64,000 nt of DNA from Actinoplanes sp. M2I2 (GTDB lineage Bacteria > Actinomycetota > Actinomycetes > Mycobacteriales > Micromonosporaceae): positions 1-64,000 of the forward strand of contig NZ_JALPVJ010000023.1 of NCBI RefSeq assembly GCF_023544445.1. The letters run 5' to 3'. The translations under genes were made by a program, and so were the position numbers. This document shows, piece by piece, positions 33,968-42,368 of the stretch. The notes under the pieces are model-generated. The model had not been told where the DNA came from. It was given only the letters and a program-made list of their open reading frames with translations, and did not search any database. Within the stretch, counting starts at the first letter, position 1. Every line of letters begins with the position of its first letter.

Positions 33968-34024
33968 CGGTCCCCCGCTCCGTGTCGGTATGGTCCGCAT
34001 TGAGGACGCCCAGGCACGCCCTGC

Positions 34025-35056
34025 TCAGTTCTGGTGCATGTCGAGGACGAACCGGTAACGCACGTCGTTGCGACGCAGGCGGGCCAGCGCCTCGTTCACC
34101 TGGCGGGCGGGCATGACCTCGACCTCCGCGGTGATGTGGTGCTCGGCGCAGAAGTCGAGCATCTGCTGGGTGCCGCGCCGTCCGCCGCTGCCCGCGGACG
34201 CCAGGCTCTTGCGGCCGACCAGGAGCGCGAGGGGGTCGAAGCTCATCGAGCCGAGTGCACCGAGCGAACACAGCGTGCCGTCCAGCTTGAGTGCCCGCAG
34301 GTACGGCGTCAGGTCATGTGCGGCCGACGCGGTGTCCAGGATGAAGTCGAGCTGACCGGACCGCGCCTCCATCGCCGCGGCGTCGCGGGAGACGACGACC
34401 TCGTCCACGCCGAGCTCCTTGGCGCCCTCGCCTTTGGCGGCCGAGGTGGTGAAGAGCACGACGTGAGCGCCGAGGGCGTGGGCGAACTTGACGGCGAGAT
34501 GGCCGAGCCCGCCGAGGCCGACGACGCCGACCTTCTTGCCCGGGCCGACCTCCCAGCGCTTGAGCGGCTCCCACACCGTGACGCCGGCACACATCAGCGG
34601 TGCGACCGCGGGGGCCTCGAGGTTGCCCGGAAGGTGGTACACGAATCCCTCGGTGGCGACGTATTCGTTCGCGTACGCACCGAGAGTGGGTCGCCCGTCG
34701 TGCCGGTCGGTGCCGCCGTAGGTCAGCGTCGGGAACGAGGTGCAGTAGTTCTCCTGACCGACCTCGCACATCGGGCAGGTGCCACAGGAGTCGACGATGT
34801 TACCGACCGCCACGGCGTCGCCCACGCGAAACCGGGACACGGAGCTGCCGACGGCCGTTACGACTCCCGTGAATTCGTGCCCGGGCACCAGGGGGTAGGT
34901 GTTCCCCTGGTCGATCTCGTGCAGGTCCGAGTGACACACTCCGCAGTAGGTCACGTCGATCGCGACATCATCCGGACGCAGGTCCCGGCGAGAGATTTGC
35001 GTGAGCGTCAGATCGGTGTCCGGTGCGGCCTTCGTGTAGGCGTACGTCGTGCGCAT
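34025..35056 (-). CDS. Zinc-dependent NAD(P) alcohol dehydrogenase (YahK-like)
   Basis: This 343-residue medium-chain dehydrogenase has catalytic zinc ligands C38 (TYCGVCHSD) and H60 (PGHEF), structural zinc ligands C91, C94, C97 and C105, and the dinucleotide motif GLGGLG. The closest named type reduces a broad range of aldehydes with NADPH. AAAGGAAC stands before the ATG. It is divergent from a TetR gene and co-directional with the MFS transporter, suggesting an aldehyde or drug stress cassette. Confidence 0.9.
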   Translation of the reverse strand: MRTTYAYTKAAPDTDLTLTQISRRDLRPDDVAIDVTYCGVCHSDLHEIDQGNTYPLVPGHEFTGVVTAVGSSVSRFRVGDAVAVGNIVDSCGTCPMCEVGQENYCTSFPTLTYGGTDRHDGRPTLGAYANEYVATEGFVYHLPGNLEAPAVAPLMCAGVTVWEPLKRWEVGPGKKVGVVGLGGLGHLAVKFAHALGAHVVLFTTSAAKGEGAKELGVDEVVVSRDAAAMEARSGQLDFILDTASAAHDLTPYLRALKLDGTLCSLGALGSMSFDPLALLVGRKSLASAGSGGRRGTQQMLDFCAEHHITAEVEVMPARQVNEALARLRRNDVRYRFVLDMHQN

Positions 35057-35069
35057 GGTTTTGTTCCTT

Positions 35070-35198
35070 TCAGCCGCTGAATCGAGGCAACGCCGAAGCA
35101 GCGATGAACGCGGTCACAGCACAAGTGGAAGAGACGGGGTCACGGAGCGCTGGCGGGCGAGGGCGCGACGCCGCGTCGACCGTGAGCGGGCTGACCAT
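35070..35198 (-). CDS. Possible 42-residue small protein or leader peptide
   Basis: An ATG at 35198 follows a strong GGAGGA site, and the frame (MVSPLTVDAASRPRPPALRD then PVSSTCAVTAFIA) ends 13 bases before the alcohol dehydrogenase start. The codon use is only moderately biased to G/C in the third position. It may be a translated leader that couples to adh, or chance. I know no homologue. Confidence 0.35.
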   Translation of the reverse strand: MVSPLTVDAASRPRPPALRDPVSSTCAVTAFIAASALPRFSG

Positions 35199-35217
35199 GA
35201 CTCCTCCGAGAAACAAT

Positions 35218-35276
35218 CTGGTTAGTTTCTGTTGAGCCGACTGTAGGTCAGCGCTCCAGCGAGTGCAACTAACTAG
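35218..35276. promoter_or_regulatory. Inverted operator-like repeats between adh and tetR
   Basis: CTGGTTAGTTTC (35218-35229) recurs inverted as GCAACTAACTAG (35265-35276). They flank the divergent promoters and would suit TetR binding. Confidence 0.5.
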
Positions 35277-35281
35277 TTTGG

Positions 35282-35287
35282 TACTGT
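35282..35287 (+). promoter_or_regulatory. -10 hexamer for leaderless tetR
   Basis: TACTGT ends 7 bases before ATG 35295, with no Shine-Dalgarno sequence between. Confidence 0.48.
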
Positions 35288-35294
35288 GGTGGAC

Positions 35295-35876
35295 ATGAGG
35301 GCCGGAGGAGAAGCGACGCGCGCCAGAATTCTCGAAGCCGCCCGCGCCGAGTTCGCGCAGCACGGCATCGCCGGGGCTCGCGTGGACCGCATCGCGGAGC
35401 AATCCCGCGCGAACAAGGCTCAGCTGTACGCCTACTTCGGGAGCAAGAACGCGCTCTTCGACGCCGTGTTCTCAACCGCACTGCATGCGATCGTGGACGC
35501 CGTCCCGATCGACGGCACGGACCTCCCCGGGTACGCGGTCCGGCTTTACGACGAATACCTCGAGCACCCCGAGCTGATCCGGCTGGCCGCCTGGTCGCGA
35601 CTCGAGCGTCGACCGACCGGGCCCCTCACCGCCGAACCCCCACCGCGCGCCGAGGAGAAACTGGGCAACATCGCGGCAGCGCAGGCCGCCGGCCACATCG
35701 ACAAGGACCTCGACCCGTTCGACGTTTTCGTCACCGTGATCGCGCTCTCCATGGCGTGGTCCCCGGCGAGCACAACCTTCACGGCGAGCTCGTCGGATGC
35801 CGAGTCCGACCACGAACGCCGCCGCCACGTCCTGCGCACGCTCGTCGCACGGGCGTACGCACCCGCGGGAAGCTGA
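35295..35876 (+). CDS. TetR-family transcriptional regulator
   Basis: This 193-residue repressor has its helix-turn-helix at RVDRIAEQSRANKAQLYAYF, with a TetR_C_2-like helical second half. ATG 35295 fits the leaderless promoter; an in-frame GTG is at 35286. It is divergent from adh and the MFS gene, the probable targets through the CTRGTTAGTT repeats. Confidence 0.87.
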   Translation: MRAGGEATRARILEAARAEFAQHGIAGARVDRIAEQSRANKAQLYAYFGSKNALFDAVFSTALHAIVDAVPIDGTDLPGYAVRLYDEYLEHPELIRLAAWSRLERRPTGPLTAEPPPRAEEKLGNIAAAQAAGHIDKDLDPFDVFVTVIALSMAWSPASTTFTASSSDAESDHERRRHVLRTLVARAYAPAGS

Positions 35877-35927
35877 CGACACCGGCATCGTTCCCCTCGC
35901 GAAAGGGGATCGGGCAGGAGCACGTCA

Positions 35928-36812
35928 TCAGCGAGATTCATCGCGCGTCATAGCCGACCCTTTCCGCACATCACCACCTCGGCCGTCCTCGGGGTTCTGC
36001 CAGACCCAGTTCGTGCGGACGTAGCGCAGGGTGAGACCGGCGCGTTGCACGTTGTTCAGCGAGGAGTGCTCCGGAGCGTCTTCGAACCAGGCCGTCTCGG
36101 CGGTCACCCAGCGGCAACCGGCTTCCCGAGCGGCCTCGATGCGGGCGGCGAGCAGCGCACTCTGCGCACCCCGGTTACGGAAGGCGGCCAGCGTCGCGCC
36201 GGTGGTGAGCCCAGCCACGTCGCCGTTCAGATAGAGGTTTCCGCCTGCCACGATCCGCTGCTCGCCGGTGGCCGGGTCGGTGTCCCATGCGGCGTACGGA
36301 CGCCACCGCGGGTCGCCGACGGTCCCGGTCAGAATCTCGGCTTGGCCCTCGCGCGGGAAGCCGAACGTGTCGAGAATGACCGTGGCCCACTCGGCGGCGT
36401 CCGCGGCCGTCACCGGCGCCGTCCGCACAGCGCCGCGCCGGACGGGCACGGTGTCGATTTCGCCGGCAAGCTTGGCCACCTGCCCGCCGCGGTCGTGGAT
36501 GCCCCGGGTTGCGCAGATGTCTGCCCATCCGGCCGGCAGCGTGTCCGGCCGGAGCTGCAGGACGGCCTCGGTGACGCCGTGCTCGCGATAAAAGGCGAGG
36601 ATCTGGTCGATCAGGTCTGCGGTCACGGGCTCGGTGAAGCCAAGGGCCTTGTTCCAGTAGCCCGCGCCGTCGTGCCGCATGGCGAGGACGACACCGCCGC
36701 CGATGCGGGTGACCGCTGCGCCGTCGGCCCGCGGCGCCTTGGACACGTAGTCGTACATGAACTCGGCTTCGACCGTTTCGGCGTCGAAGTCGGAAAGGAT
36801 CGTCGTGGTCAT
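35928..36812 (-). CDS. GNAT-family N-acetyltransferase
   Basis: This 294-residue protein has a C-terminal GNAT domain (ATLAAFRNRGAQSALLAARI is the acetyl-CoA binding loop). The N-terminal half resembles a second, degenerate GNAT domain. The substrate is unknown. Its start lies 5 bases behind the stop of the sigma-factor gene, so the two are translated from one message. Confidence 0.83.
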   Translation of the reverse strand: MTTTILSDFDAETVEAEFMYDYVSKAPRADGAAVTRIGGGVVLAMRHDGAGYWNKALGFTEPVTADLIDQILAFYREHGVTEAVLQLRPDTLPAGWADICATRGIHDRGGQVAKLAGEIDTVPVRRGAVRTAPVTAADAAEWATVILDTFGFPREGQAEILTGTVGDPRWRPYAAWDTDPATGEQRIVAGGNLYLNGDVAGLTTGATLAAFRNRGAQSALLAARIEAAREAGCRWVTAETAWFEDAPEHSSLNNVQRAGLTLRYVRTNWVWQNPEDGRGGDVRKGSAMTRDESR

Positions 36813-36817
36813 GCCTA

Positions 36818-37801
36818 TCAGTGCCGGTGGCCGTCCTGAAAGTTCGCTCGAACACTGTGAACCGGCTCACGTGGGGCTGGTGGCCGAGGCCGGTGCACCA
36901 CCCGCACCCGTTCCGCGCGGCCGTCACGCAACGTCTGCACCACCGCCATGCCCGGCGGGCAGTGCGTCGGGTCCCACGGCGGACTCACCAGGTCGCTCTC
37001 CCAGATCAGCACGTCGCGGCCTGTGATCACATTGCGCAGCGGGTGCCGCACCCCGGCCGCGAGATCCCGGTCGAACACACTTCCGAAGATCCCGGTCCCG
37101 TGCCCGTGCACCCCGCTCGGCCACCAGCTCCGCACGTCGGCGTGAAACAGATCGTCCATGGCGGTGAGGTCGCCCCGCTCGGCGGCGGTGAAGAAGTCCG
37201 CCGCCTGCCGGCTGCGGGTTTCGGTCAGCGCGGCCAGGTCGTCGGCTCCGGCCGCGTCGGCGGTGTCGCGCAGCGCGCCGGCCAGCCGGGACCGCGCCTC
37301 GCTGAGACGGCTGCGCACCGTGCCGACCGGCACGCCGCAGGCCCGCGCGATGCTTCCGTAGTCGTCGATGGAGGTGAAATACCGCAGCATCGTCACCAGA
37401 CGCAGCGGCGGAGAGAGGTCGTCCAGCGCCCGCCATACCCAGTCGCGCACGGCCAGCCGGTCGATCAGTTCCTCCGGGTTGGGCTCGCGCGCCGGCAGGT
37501 CGGGCAGTTCGCCAGTCGGGCGCCGGGCCCGGCGCAGCACCGCACGACTCGTGTTGCGGGTGATCCCCTTCAGCCAGGGCCCCACGGCCTGCGGCGTGCG
37601 CAGCTCGCCGAGCCGGCTCAGGGCGATCAGCGAGGCGTCCTGCACAGCGTCCTCGGCGTCCGGACCGGCGCCCAGGATGCTGATCGCGACGGCGTACATC
37701 TGGGCGCGATGCCGGGAGAGCAGCAAACCCACGCCGGCCATGTCGCCCCGCCGGCCGGCGCGCACCAGATCGGCGTCGGCTTCATCGAGGTCGACGGTCA
37801 T
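36818..37801 (-). CDS. ECF sigma factor with C-terminal SnoaL-like domain
   Basis: This 327-residue sigma-70 family protein has region 2 around ILGAGPDAEDAVQDASLIAL and region 4 around YGSIARACGVPVGTVRSRLS. A C-terminal NTF2/SnoaL-like domain starts near residue 205 (ADFFTAAERGDLTAMDDLFH). Sigma factors of this build (as in ECF41 and ECF56) are regulated in part by that domain in place of a classical anti-sigma factor. It is paired with the GNAT gene that follows at 5 bases. Confidence 0.88.
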   Translation of the reverse strand: MTVDLDEADADLVRAGRRGDMAGVGLLLSRHRAQMYAVAISILGAGPDAEDAVQDASLIALSRLGELRTPQAVGPWLKGITRNTSRAVLRRARRPTGELPDLPAREPNPEELIDRLAVRDWVWRALDDLSPPLRLVTMLRYFTSIDDYGSIARACGVPVGTVRSRLSEARSRLAGALRDTADAAGADDLAALTETRSRQAADFFTAAERGDLTAMDDLFHADVRSWWPSGVHGHGTGIFGSVFDRDLAAGVRHPLRNVITGRDVLIWESDLVSPPWDPTHCPPGMAVVQTLRDGRAERVRVVHRPRPPAPREPVHSVRANFQDGHRH

Positions 37802-38035
37802 CGAACAGACGATAGCCGAGGCGACGGTCCGCTCCGCCGGTGCGGCGTATCCGGCGTGAGAAGTCAGCGCCTCAGGTGGTCGGCGAGACGTTCGGCGACC
37901 GGTCTTGGGTGTCGAGGGGTGTTCTGCGACCGCCGAGGTCCGAAGCGATGTGACTGGCGCCACTCGCACATCGCCAACCTTCTCGGGGGCCAAGCGTCTA
38001 CTACTGCGACAGCGACAGCCGAACAAGGAGCTTGA

Positions 38036-38500
38036 ATGCGCGTGACCGCCCGAACCGCCGCCCTCGCCGCAACGGCGGCCACCGTCGTCGTGCTCGGCGG
38101 AGTGACCGCCGCGCAGGCGTTCGCCGACGACTCCACCTCACCGAAGCCGGCCACGTCGCCGGGCGCGCCTCGCGACAGCTCACCCTCACCCAGCAAGCCG
38201 GCAACGACCCCGGGCCAGCCGCCCGCCTCACCGAGCAAGCCGCAAACCACCCCGGGCCGGCCGCCCGCCTCACCCAGCAAGCCGCAAACCACCCCGGGCC
38301 AGCCGCCCGCCTCACCGCATAAGCCGGCAACCACCCCAAGCCAGCCGCCAGCCTCACCCAGCAAGCCGCAAACCACCCCAGGCCGGCCGGCCGCCTCACC
38401 CCATAAGCCGGCAACCACCCCGGGCGGGCCGGCGGTGTCGCCGGCCCCTGTGTCCCCCACGCCCGGGAAGATCGCGGTTTCTCCGGCTCCCCGAAAGTAG
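38036..38500 (+). CDS. Secreted Pro/Ser/Thr-rich repeat protein
   Basis: This 154-residue protein has a signal peptide (about 1-30, cleavage near AAQAFA-DD). Six 14-residue repeats of the type SPSKPQTTPGRPPA fill residues 51-134. The rest has similar composition and a basic ending. It has no catalytic domain and is likely an extended, wall-spanning or glycosylated polypeptide. AAGGAG lies 6 bases before ATG. A strong terminator follows. The ECF sigma factor and membrane partner just downstream make it a candidate target of that system. Confidence 0.75.
   Translation: MRVTARTAALAATAATVVVLGGVTAAQAFADDSTSPKPATSPGAPRDSSPSPSKPATTPGQPPASPSKPQTTPGRPPASPSKPQTTPGQPPASPHKPATTPSQPPASPSKPQTTPGRPAASPHKPATTPGGPAVSPAPVSPTPGKIAVSPAPRK
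38186..38437 (+). repeat. Six tandem 42-bp coding repeats
   Basis: In-frame tandem units encode the 14-residue motif S-P-(S/H)-K-P-(Q/A)-T-T-P-(G/S)-x-P-x-A. Units differ by a few bases. Such arrays vary in copy number by slippage or recombination. Confidence 0.85.
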
Positions 38501-38507
38501 CCGCGAT

Positions 38508-38537
38508 GGGGAGCCGACCGCGTACGGTCGGCTCCCC
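38508..38537 (+). terminator. Terminator of the repeat-protein gene
   Basis: A perfect 13-bp stem GGGGAGCCGACCG with the 4-base loop CGTA starts 8 bases after the stop codon. Confidence 0.85.
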
Positions 38538-38577
38538 CACGTTGACACCGCTGCGCCGCCGAGCCTCCTGGACCGCC

Positions 38578-39162
38578 ATGACGATAGCCATTCCGCTGCC
38601 CGTGTCGCTGCTGCACCGGCTTCGATCACTCGTGCCCGGTGGGTCCCCGGGCACGGGCAGCCCAGGTGGGCTCGGACCGCCGGCGATCAATGTGCTGTAT
38701 CACGAGCGGCGGCTCGGTCTCGTACGGCTGGCATTCCTCATGGTCGACGACCTACCCACCGCGGAGGACATCGTGCAGGACGTGTTCACCGCGCTGTACC
38801 AGCGGCATGGTGCAGACCTGCGGACCGTCGCGGAACCGCACGCATATCTGACTACCGGGGTGATGAACGCGGCACGCTCGGCGCTGCGGCGGCGACGAAG
38901 CGCCCGCGCCTATGTGCCTCCTGCGCCCGGGTTGGCCCCCGCCGCGGAGGACGAGGTGCTGCTCGATCAGGGCGACCGTGAGGTACTTGGTGCGCTCGGC
39001 AAGCTGACAGCGCGTCAACGTCAGGTCGTGGTTCTGCGGTATTGGTCGGAGCTGTCCGAGCAGGAGATCGCCGATACGCTGCGGGTGTCGCGCGGCACGG
39101 TCAAATCAACCGCTAGCCGGGCGCTGACGATACTGCGCGGGTTGCTCGGAGAAGGCCGATGA
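38578..39162 (+). CDS. ECF-type RNA polymerase sigma factor (SigE-like)
   Basis: This 194-residue factor has region 2 with LMVDDLPTAEDIVQDVFTAL, where the D-A/P-E-D-x-V-Q-(D/E)-x-F motif is clear, and region 4 with LSEQEIADTLRVSRGTVKST. ATG 38578 is chosen because the upstream ATG at 38506 would read through the terminator hairpin. TTGACA at 38542 may be its -35. It overlaps the next gene by ATGA, which suggests a sigma/anti-sigma pair. Confidence 0.88.
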   Translation: MTIAIPLPVSLLHRLRSLVPGGSPGTGSPGGLGPPAINVLYHERRLGLVRLAFLMVDDLPTAEDIVQDVFTALYQRHGADLRTVAEPHAYLTTGVMNAARSALRRRRSARAYVPPAPGLAPAAEDEVLLDQGDREVLGALGKLTARQRQVVVLRYWSELSEQEIADTLRVSRGTVKSTASRALTILRGLLGEGR

Positions 39163-39614
39163 ACACAGATCTCGAGGATCGGCTGCGCCGCGCGTTGCAC
39201 GCCCGGGCCGTTCAGGTGACAACCGCAGGACTGCGACCGGCCGAACCGCCGATGATCGCCGGGCACCGCGCGCACCGCGTACGTCGCTGGTGGCAACCAC
39301 TGGCGGCCGCGGCCGCGCTGGCGGCGGTGCTCTTCGCCGTACGACCGGATCACCGCCCGGCACCGGCTCCGGATCCACCGCTGGCGACCGTACCGTCGGT
39401 GTCGCCTACGCCCGTGCCGACCCCCTCCGTACCGCAGCGCCCGAGTACGCCGGCGACCCGGGAGTCGTCGGGTAAGTCGCCGGCGGCCACCAAGCCGAAA
39501 CCAGGCAAGTCGCCGCCGGTCGCCAATACGTCCCCTGGACTGCCCCCCGCCGGCGAGACATCCCGTCCGGGCCCTGCACCTGAGCGCACCCCGCGGACGG
39601 GGTCTCCGGGCTGA
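39159..39614 (+). CDS. Single-TM protein coupled to ECF sigma, putative anti-sigma factor
   Basis: This 151-residue protein has a cytoplasmic part (DLEDRLRRALHARAVQV), one membrane helix at about residues 45-61 (WWQPLAAAAALAAVLFAV) and a Pro/Ser/Lys-rich outside tail. It has no zinc-binding HxxxCxxC motif, so it is not a classical ZAS anti-sigma factor. Its 4-base overlap with the sigma gene is the basis for the call. The outside tail resembles the secreted repeat protein upstream (SPAATKPKPGKSPP). Confidence 0.65.
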   Translation: MNTDLEDRLRRALHARAVQVTTAGLRPAEPPMIAGHRAHRVRRWWQPLAAAAALAAVLFAVRPDHRPAPAPDPPLATVPSVSPTPVPTPSVPQRPSTPATRESSGKSPAATKPKPGKSPPVANTSPGLPPAGETSRPGPAPERTPRTGSPG

Positions 39615-39661
39615 CGGCACCGTGCGCAGCCGCCGGAGGAAAGCCGACAACGGATGGCAGT

Positions 39662-40018
39662 TCAGCCTCGGCGGTTGCCGTCGCGGCCGTTGATGGCGGC
39701 GGACGCGTCGGCAGCGCTGTCTCCCGACGGGCTCGGCTCGGTTCGGTCGGGGCGGTGTCGCGGCGATGCCACCACGGTCGTGCCTGAACCGTTCACCCCT
39801 TCCGGCGCCGCGGCGGCTTCGACCGGCACCTCGTCCTCCCCGATGGTCGGCTCCGGCTTGAGCCGGCCACGGCGGGTGTCCCAGATGTCGCAGGCGATGA
39901 TCTGGATGATGCCGGCGACCGGAATGGCCAGAAGCGCGCCGAGGATGACGGCCGGCTCGACCGCGATGAGGATCGCGATCAGCACGGTCAGCGGGTTCAC
40001 CTTCACCGTACGAGCGAA
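39662..40018 (-). pseudogene. AI-2E-family transporter, C-terminal remnant
   Basis: FARTVKVNPLTVLIAILIAV and GALLAIPVAGIIQIIACDIW correspond to the last two membrane helices of AI-2E (PerM-like) transporters, followed by a hydrophilic tail rich in Ala, Pro and Gly. The preceding 300 or so residues are missing; the frame upstream of about 40018 has no similarity. The gene is truncated at its 5' end, probably together with the DNA now replaced by the TetR gene. Confidence 0.6.
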
Positions 40019-40086
40019 GATCGAACGACACGAGAAACTGCCTGTCGAACGCGGTACAAGGGTCGTCACCTGGGCACAGGAGCGTC

Positions 40087-40851
40087 ATGCAGGATCCCGA
40101 CACACCGCAGACGCGCGGCGACGTCGCCGCAGTGACCCCGGCCGGCGTCCCGGACTCCGGGCGCGACGGATTCGACCAACGGCGCATTCTCGGCGCGGCG
40201 GTTCACTTCATCGACGAGAAGGGCCTGCGCTCCCTGACCATGCAACGCCTCGGCGCCTACCTGGGCGTCGACGGCATGGCCCTGTACCGGTACGTCCCCG
40301 GCCGGGAGGCGCTGCTCGACGGGGTTGTCGAGGTTGTCGTCGACGAGCTGTTCGGCGACCCGGACGTCCACCTGGAGGCCCACGCCGGTTGGGTCGACTA
40401 CCTGCAACGGCTGGCGCACGGCCTGCGTCGCATCGCTCTGGCCCATCCCGAGGTGTTCCCGCTGGTGGCGACCCGGCCGCCGTCAGCGCCGTGGGTCCGT
40501 CCGCCGCTGCGCAGCCTGCGCTGGATCGAGTCCTTGCTCGCGGTGATGACCCAGTCCGGCTTCTCCGACGAGGATGCCGCCGCGGCCTACCGCGCGTTCA
40601 GCAGCTTCCTGCTCGGCTACCTGCTGCTGGAAGTGTCCGCCCGCGGTGTGGAGACCGGCCCGGTCGAGGAACCCGACGTCTCACCGATCGAGGACCTCAG
40701 CCACTACCCGATTCTGCAGCGCCTCGAGCCCCACCTGTCGGTGGACGTCGCCGCCCAGGACTTCGAAGAAGCCTTGGAAGCGTTGCTCGACCGCATCGCC
40801 CTGCTGCTGCCGCGTCGGCGGCGACCGCAGCGCCTGACCGAGCACAAGTGA
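40087..40851 (+). CDS. TetR/AcrR regulator with tetracycline-repressor-type C-terminal domain
   Basis: This 254-residue regulator has an N-terminal extension of about 28 residues. The helix-turn-helix is TMQRLGAYLGVDGMALYRYV, and the second half (FSSFLLGYLLLEVSARG) belongs to the TetR_C_1 class. AGGAG precedes ATG 40087. No obvious divergent partner remains; the left neighbour is a transporter remnant that may once have been its target. Confidence 0.87.
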   Translation: MQDPDTPQTRGDVAAVTPAGVPDSGRDGFDQRRILGAAVHFIDEKGLRSLTMQRLGAYLGVDGMALYRYVPGREALLDGVVEVVVDELFGDPDVHLEAHAGWVDYLQRLAHGLRRIALAHPEVFPLVATRPPSAPWVRPPLRSLRWIESLLAVMTQSGFSDEDAAAAYRAFSSFLLGYLLLEVSARGVETGPVEEPDVSPIEDLSHYPILQRLEPHLSVDVAAQDFEEALEALLDRIALLLPRRRRPQRLTEHK

Positions 40852-40954
40852 GGCGCAACGCCATCCGACCGGCGGCCGCGGGCCACCGATGGTTACGGCT
40901 TTCGCCGAAGACCCGTGTCTCCGAGCGGTTCGCGTAAGGAGAAGGCAGAGATGA

Positions 40955-40982
40955 GGGCAGAGCGGATCGCTCCGCTCTGCCC
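40955..40982. terminator. Bidirectional terminator
   Basis: A perfect 11-bp stem GGGCAGAGCGG with a 6-base loop lies between convergent tetR and the SDR gene. Confidence 0.8.
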
Positions 40983-41019
40983 ACAGGGGGGCGACGACGG
41001 CGATCAAGCCGGCCCGGAG

Positions 41020-41919
41020 TCAGGACAGCGGCTGGCCGCCGGTGACACCGAGCACCTCGCCGGTGACGTAACTGGATTCCTGCGAGGCGAAGAACACGTA
41101 CGCCGGAGCCAGCTCCGCCGGCTGCCCGGCGCGCTTCATGGGAACCTGCTCGCCGAAGGACTCCACCTTCTCCTCCGGCATGGTGGCCGGGATGAGCGGC
41201 GTCCAGACCGGACCGGGGGCCACAGAGTTCACCCGGATGCCCTTCTCGGCCAGACTGGCTCCGAGAGCCTTCGTGAACGCGACGATGCCGGCCTTGGTGG
41301 TGGCGTAGTCCAACAGTTCCGGAGACGACTGGTACGCCTGGATCGACGCGGTGTTGATGATGGTCGAGCCGGGCTGCAGGTGCGGAACGGCGGCCTTGCT
41401 CAGCCAGAACATGGCATACAGGTTGGTCTTCATGACCCGGTCGAACTGCTCGGTGGTGATGTCGGTGATCCCACCCGGCTGAGCCATCTGATAGGCGGCG
41501 TTGTTGACCAGGATGTCGAGGCCGCCGAGATCGCTGACCGCCCGCTCGACGATCGCGTTGCAGTGGGCCTCCTCGCGGATGTCACCCGGCACGGCGACCG
41601 CCTTGCGTCCGGCCTTCTCGACCAGTTGTACCGTCTGCCGCGCGTCCTCCTCCTCGTCAGGCAGATAGGCGATCAGCACGTCGGCGCCCTCGCGGGCGAA
41701 CGCGATGGCCACCGCACGGCCGATACCGGAGTCCCCGCCAGTGATGATCGCCCGCTTACCGGTCAGTCGACCGGTCCCCTTGTAGCTGTCCTCACCGTGG
41801 TCCGGCTGATCCTGCATGTCGCCGGTCCGGCCGGGGTGCGGGATCTGATCGCTCTGCTGCTGGTCCGGCTGCTCGAACTGCTCCTGTGGGTTCTGCTTGC
41901 CGTACTGGTCCTCAACCAC
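41020..41919 (-). CDS. Stress-type SDR oxidoreductase (YhdF/YghA-like)
   Basis: This 299-residue SDR has a hydrophilic Gln/Glu-rich N-terminal extension of about 50 residues, typical of general-stress oxidoreductases. TGGDSGIG binds the dinucleotide, NNAA is in the NAG position, and Y-A-T-T-K is the active-site pair. GTG 41919 is used, with GAGAGG upstream. It is divergent from the YihY operon across 450 bases that contain a repeated palindrome. Confidence 0.88.
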   Translation of the reverse strand: MVEDQYGKQNPQEQFEQPDQQQSDQIPHPGRTGDMQDQPDHGEDSYKGTGRLTGKRAIITGGDSGIGRAVAIAFAREGADVLIAYLPDEEEDARQTVQLVEKAGRKAVAVPGDIREEAHCNAIVERAVSDLGGLDILVNNAAYQMAQPGGITDITTEQFDRVMKTNLYAMFWLSKAAVPHLQPGSTIINTASIQAYQSSPELLDYATTKAGIVAFTKALGASLAEKGIRVNSVAPGPVWTPLIPATMPEEKVESFGEQVPMKRAGQPAELAPAYVFFASQESSYVTGEVLGVTGGQPLS

Positions 41920-42091
41920 GGGGCTGCCCTCTCCATGCGCGCTGACGTCCGGCGGCGTATTCCCGCATGGGCCGTCGTCAACCCTGCTCGACGGAGAACG
42001 GGGCCAGCGCGTCGCCCATACCGTGGGCGAGCCCGCCCCGACTGTCGAAACGTCGTTTCGGCAGCTCGCTCGCCGCGGAAGGGAACACGAC

Positions 42092-42150
42092 GTTTACGAC
42101 ATAAACCGGCCTTACATGAGTCGTTCTCATTTTCCGTTTAGATCATAAAC
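42092..42150. promoter_or_regulatory. Two GTTTA-N5-TAAAC palindromes 44 bp apart
   Basis: GTTTA-CGACA-TAAAC (42092-42106) and GTTTA-GATCA-TAAAC (42136-42150) lie in an AT-rich stretch of the divergent SDR/YihY promoter region. The 44-bp offset is about four helical turns. The remaining bases of 41920-42368 hold no gene I can support. Confidence 0.6.
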
Positions 42151-42368
42151 TACGGTCGGCGATCCGCCAGAGGCACAACGCGGATACGGGGCGAGATCTC
42201 TTCCACGACGGGATGAAAAGAATGTGCCCGACGGGATTGAAGAATAGTTCGAACGGGGACTCACCGGGACGCCGCCGGTCCCCGCCGGAGGCGTCTTGCG
42301 TACGACCGACCGGCGCGCGCTCGGCTTCCGTCCTGAGCAGCGAGGGCCGCACCCGGAGGGCATCTGCC

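Noticed and set aside
38186..38437. CRISPR-like array
   Set aside because: The repeats are contiguous 42-bp units without spacers and encode an in-frame 14-residue peptide repeat.
41938..42150. Possible gene reading LDGERGQRVAHTVGEPAPTV on the plus strand
   Set aside because: The frame has no start, crosses the palindromic promoter region and matches no family I recognise.
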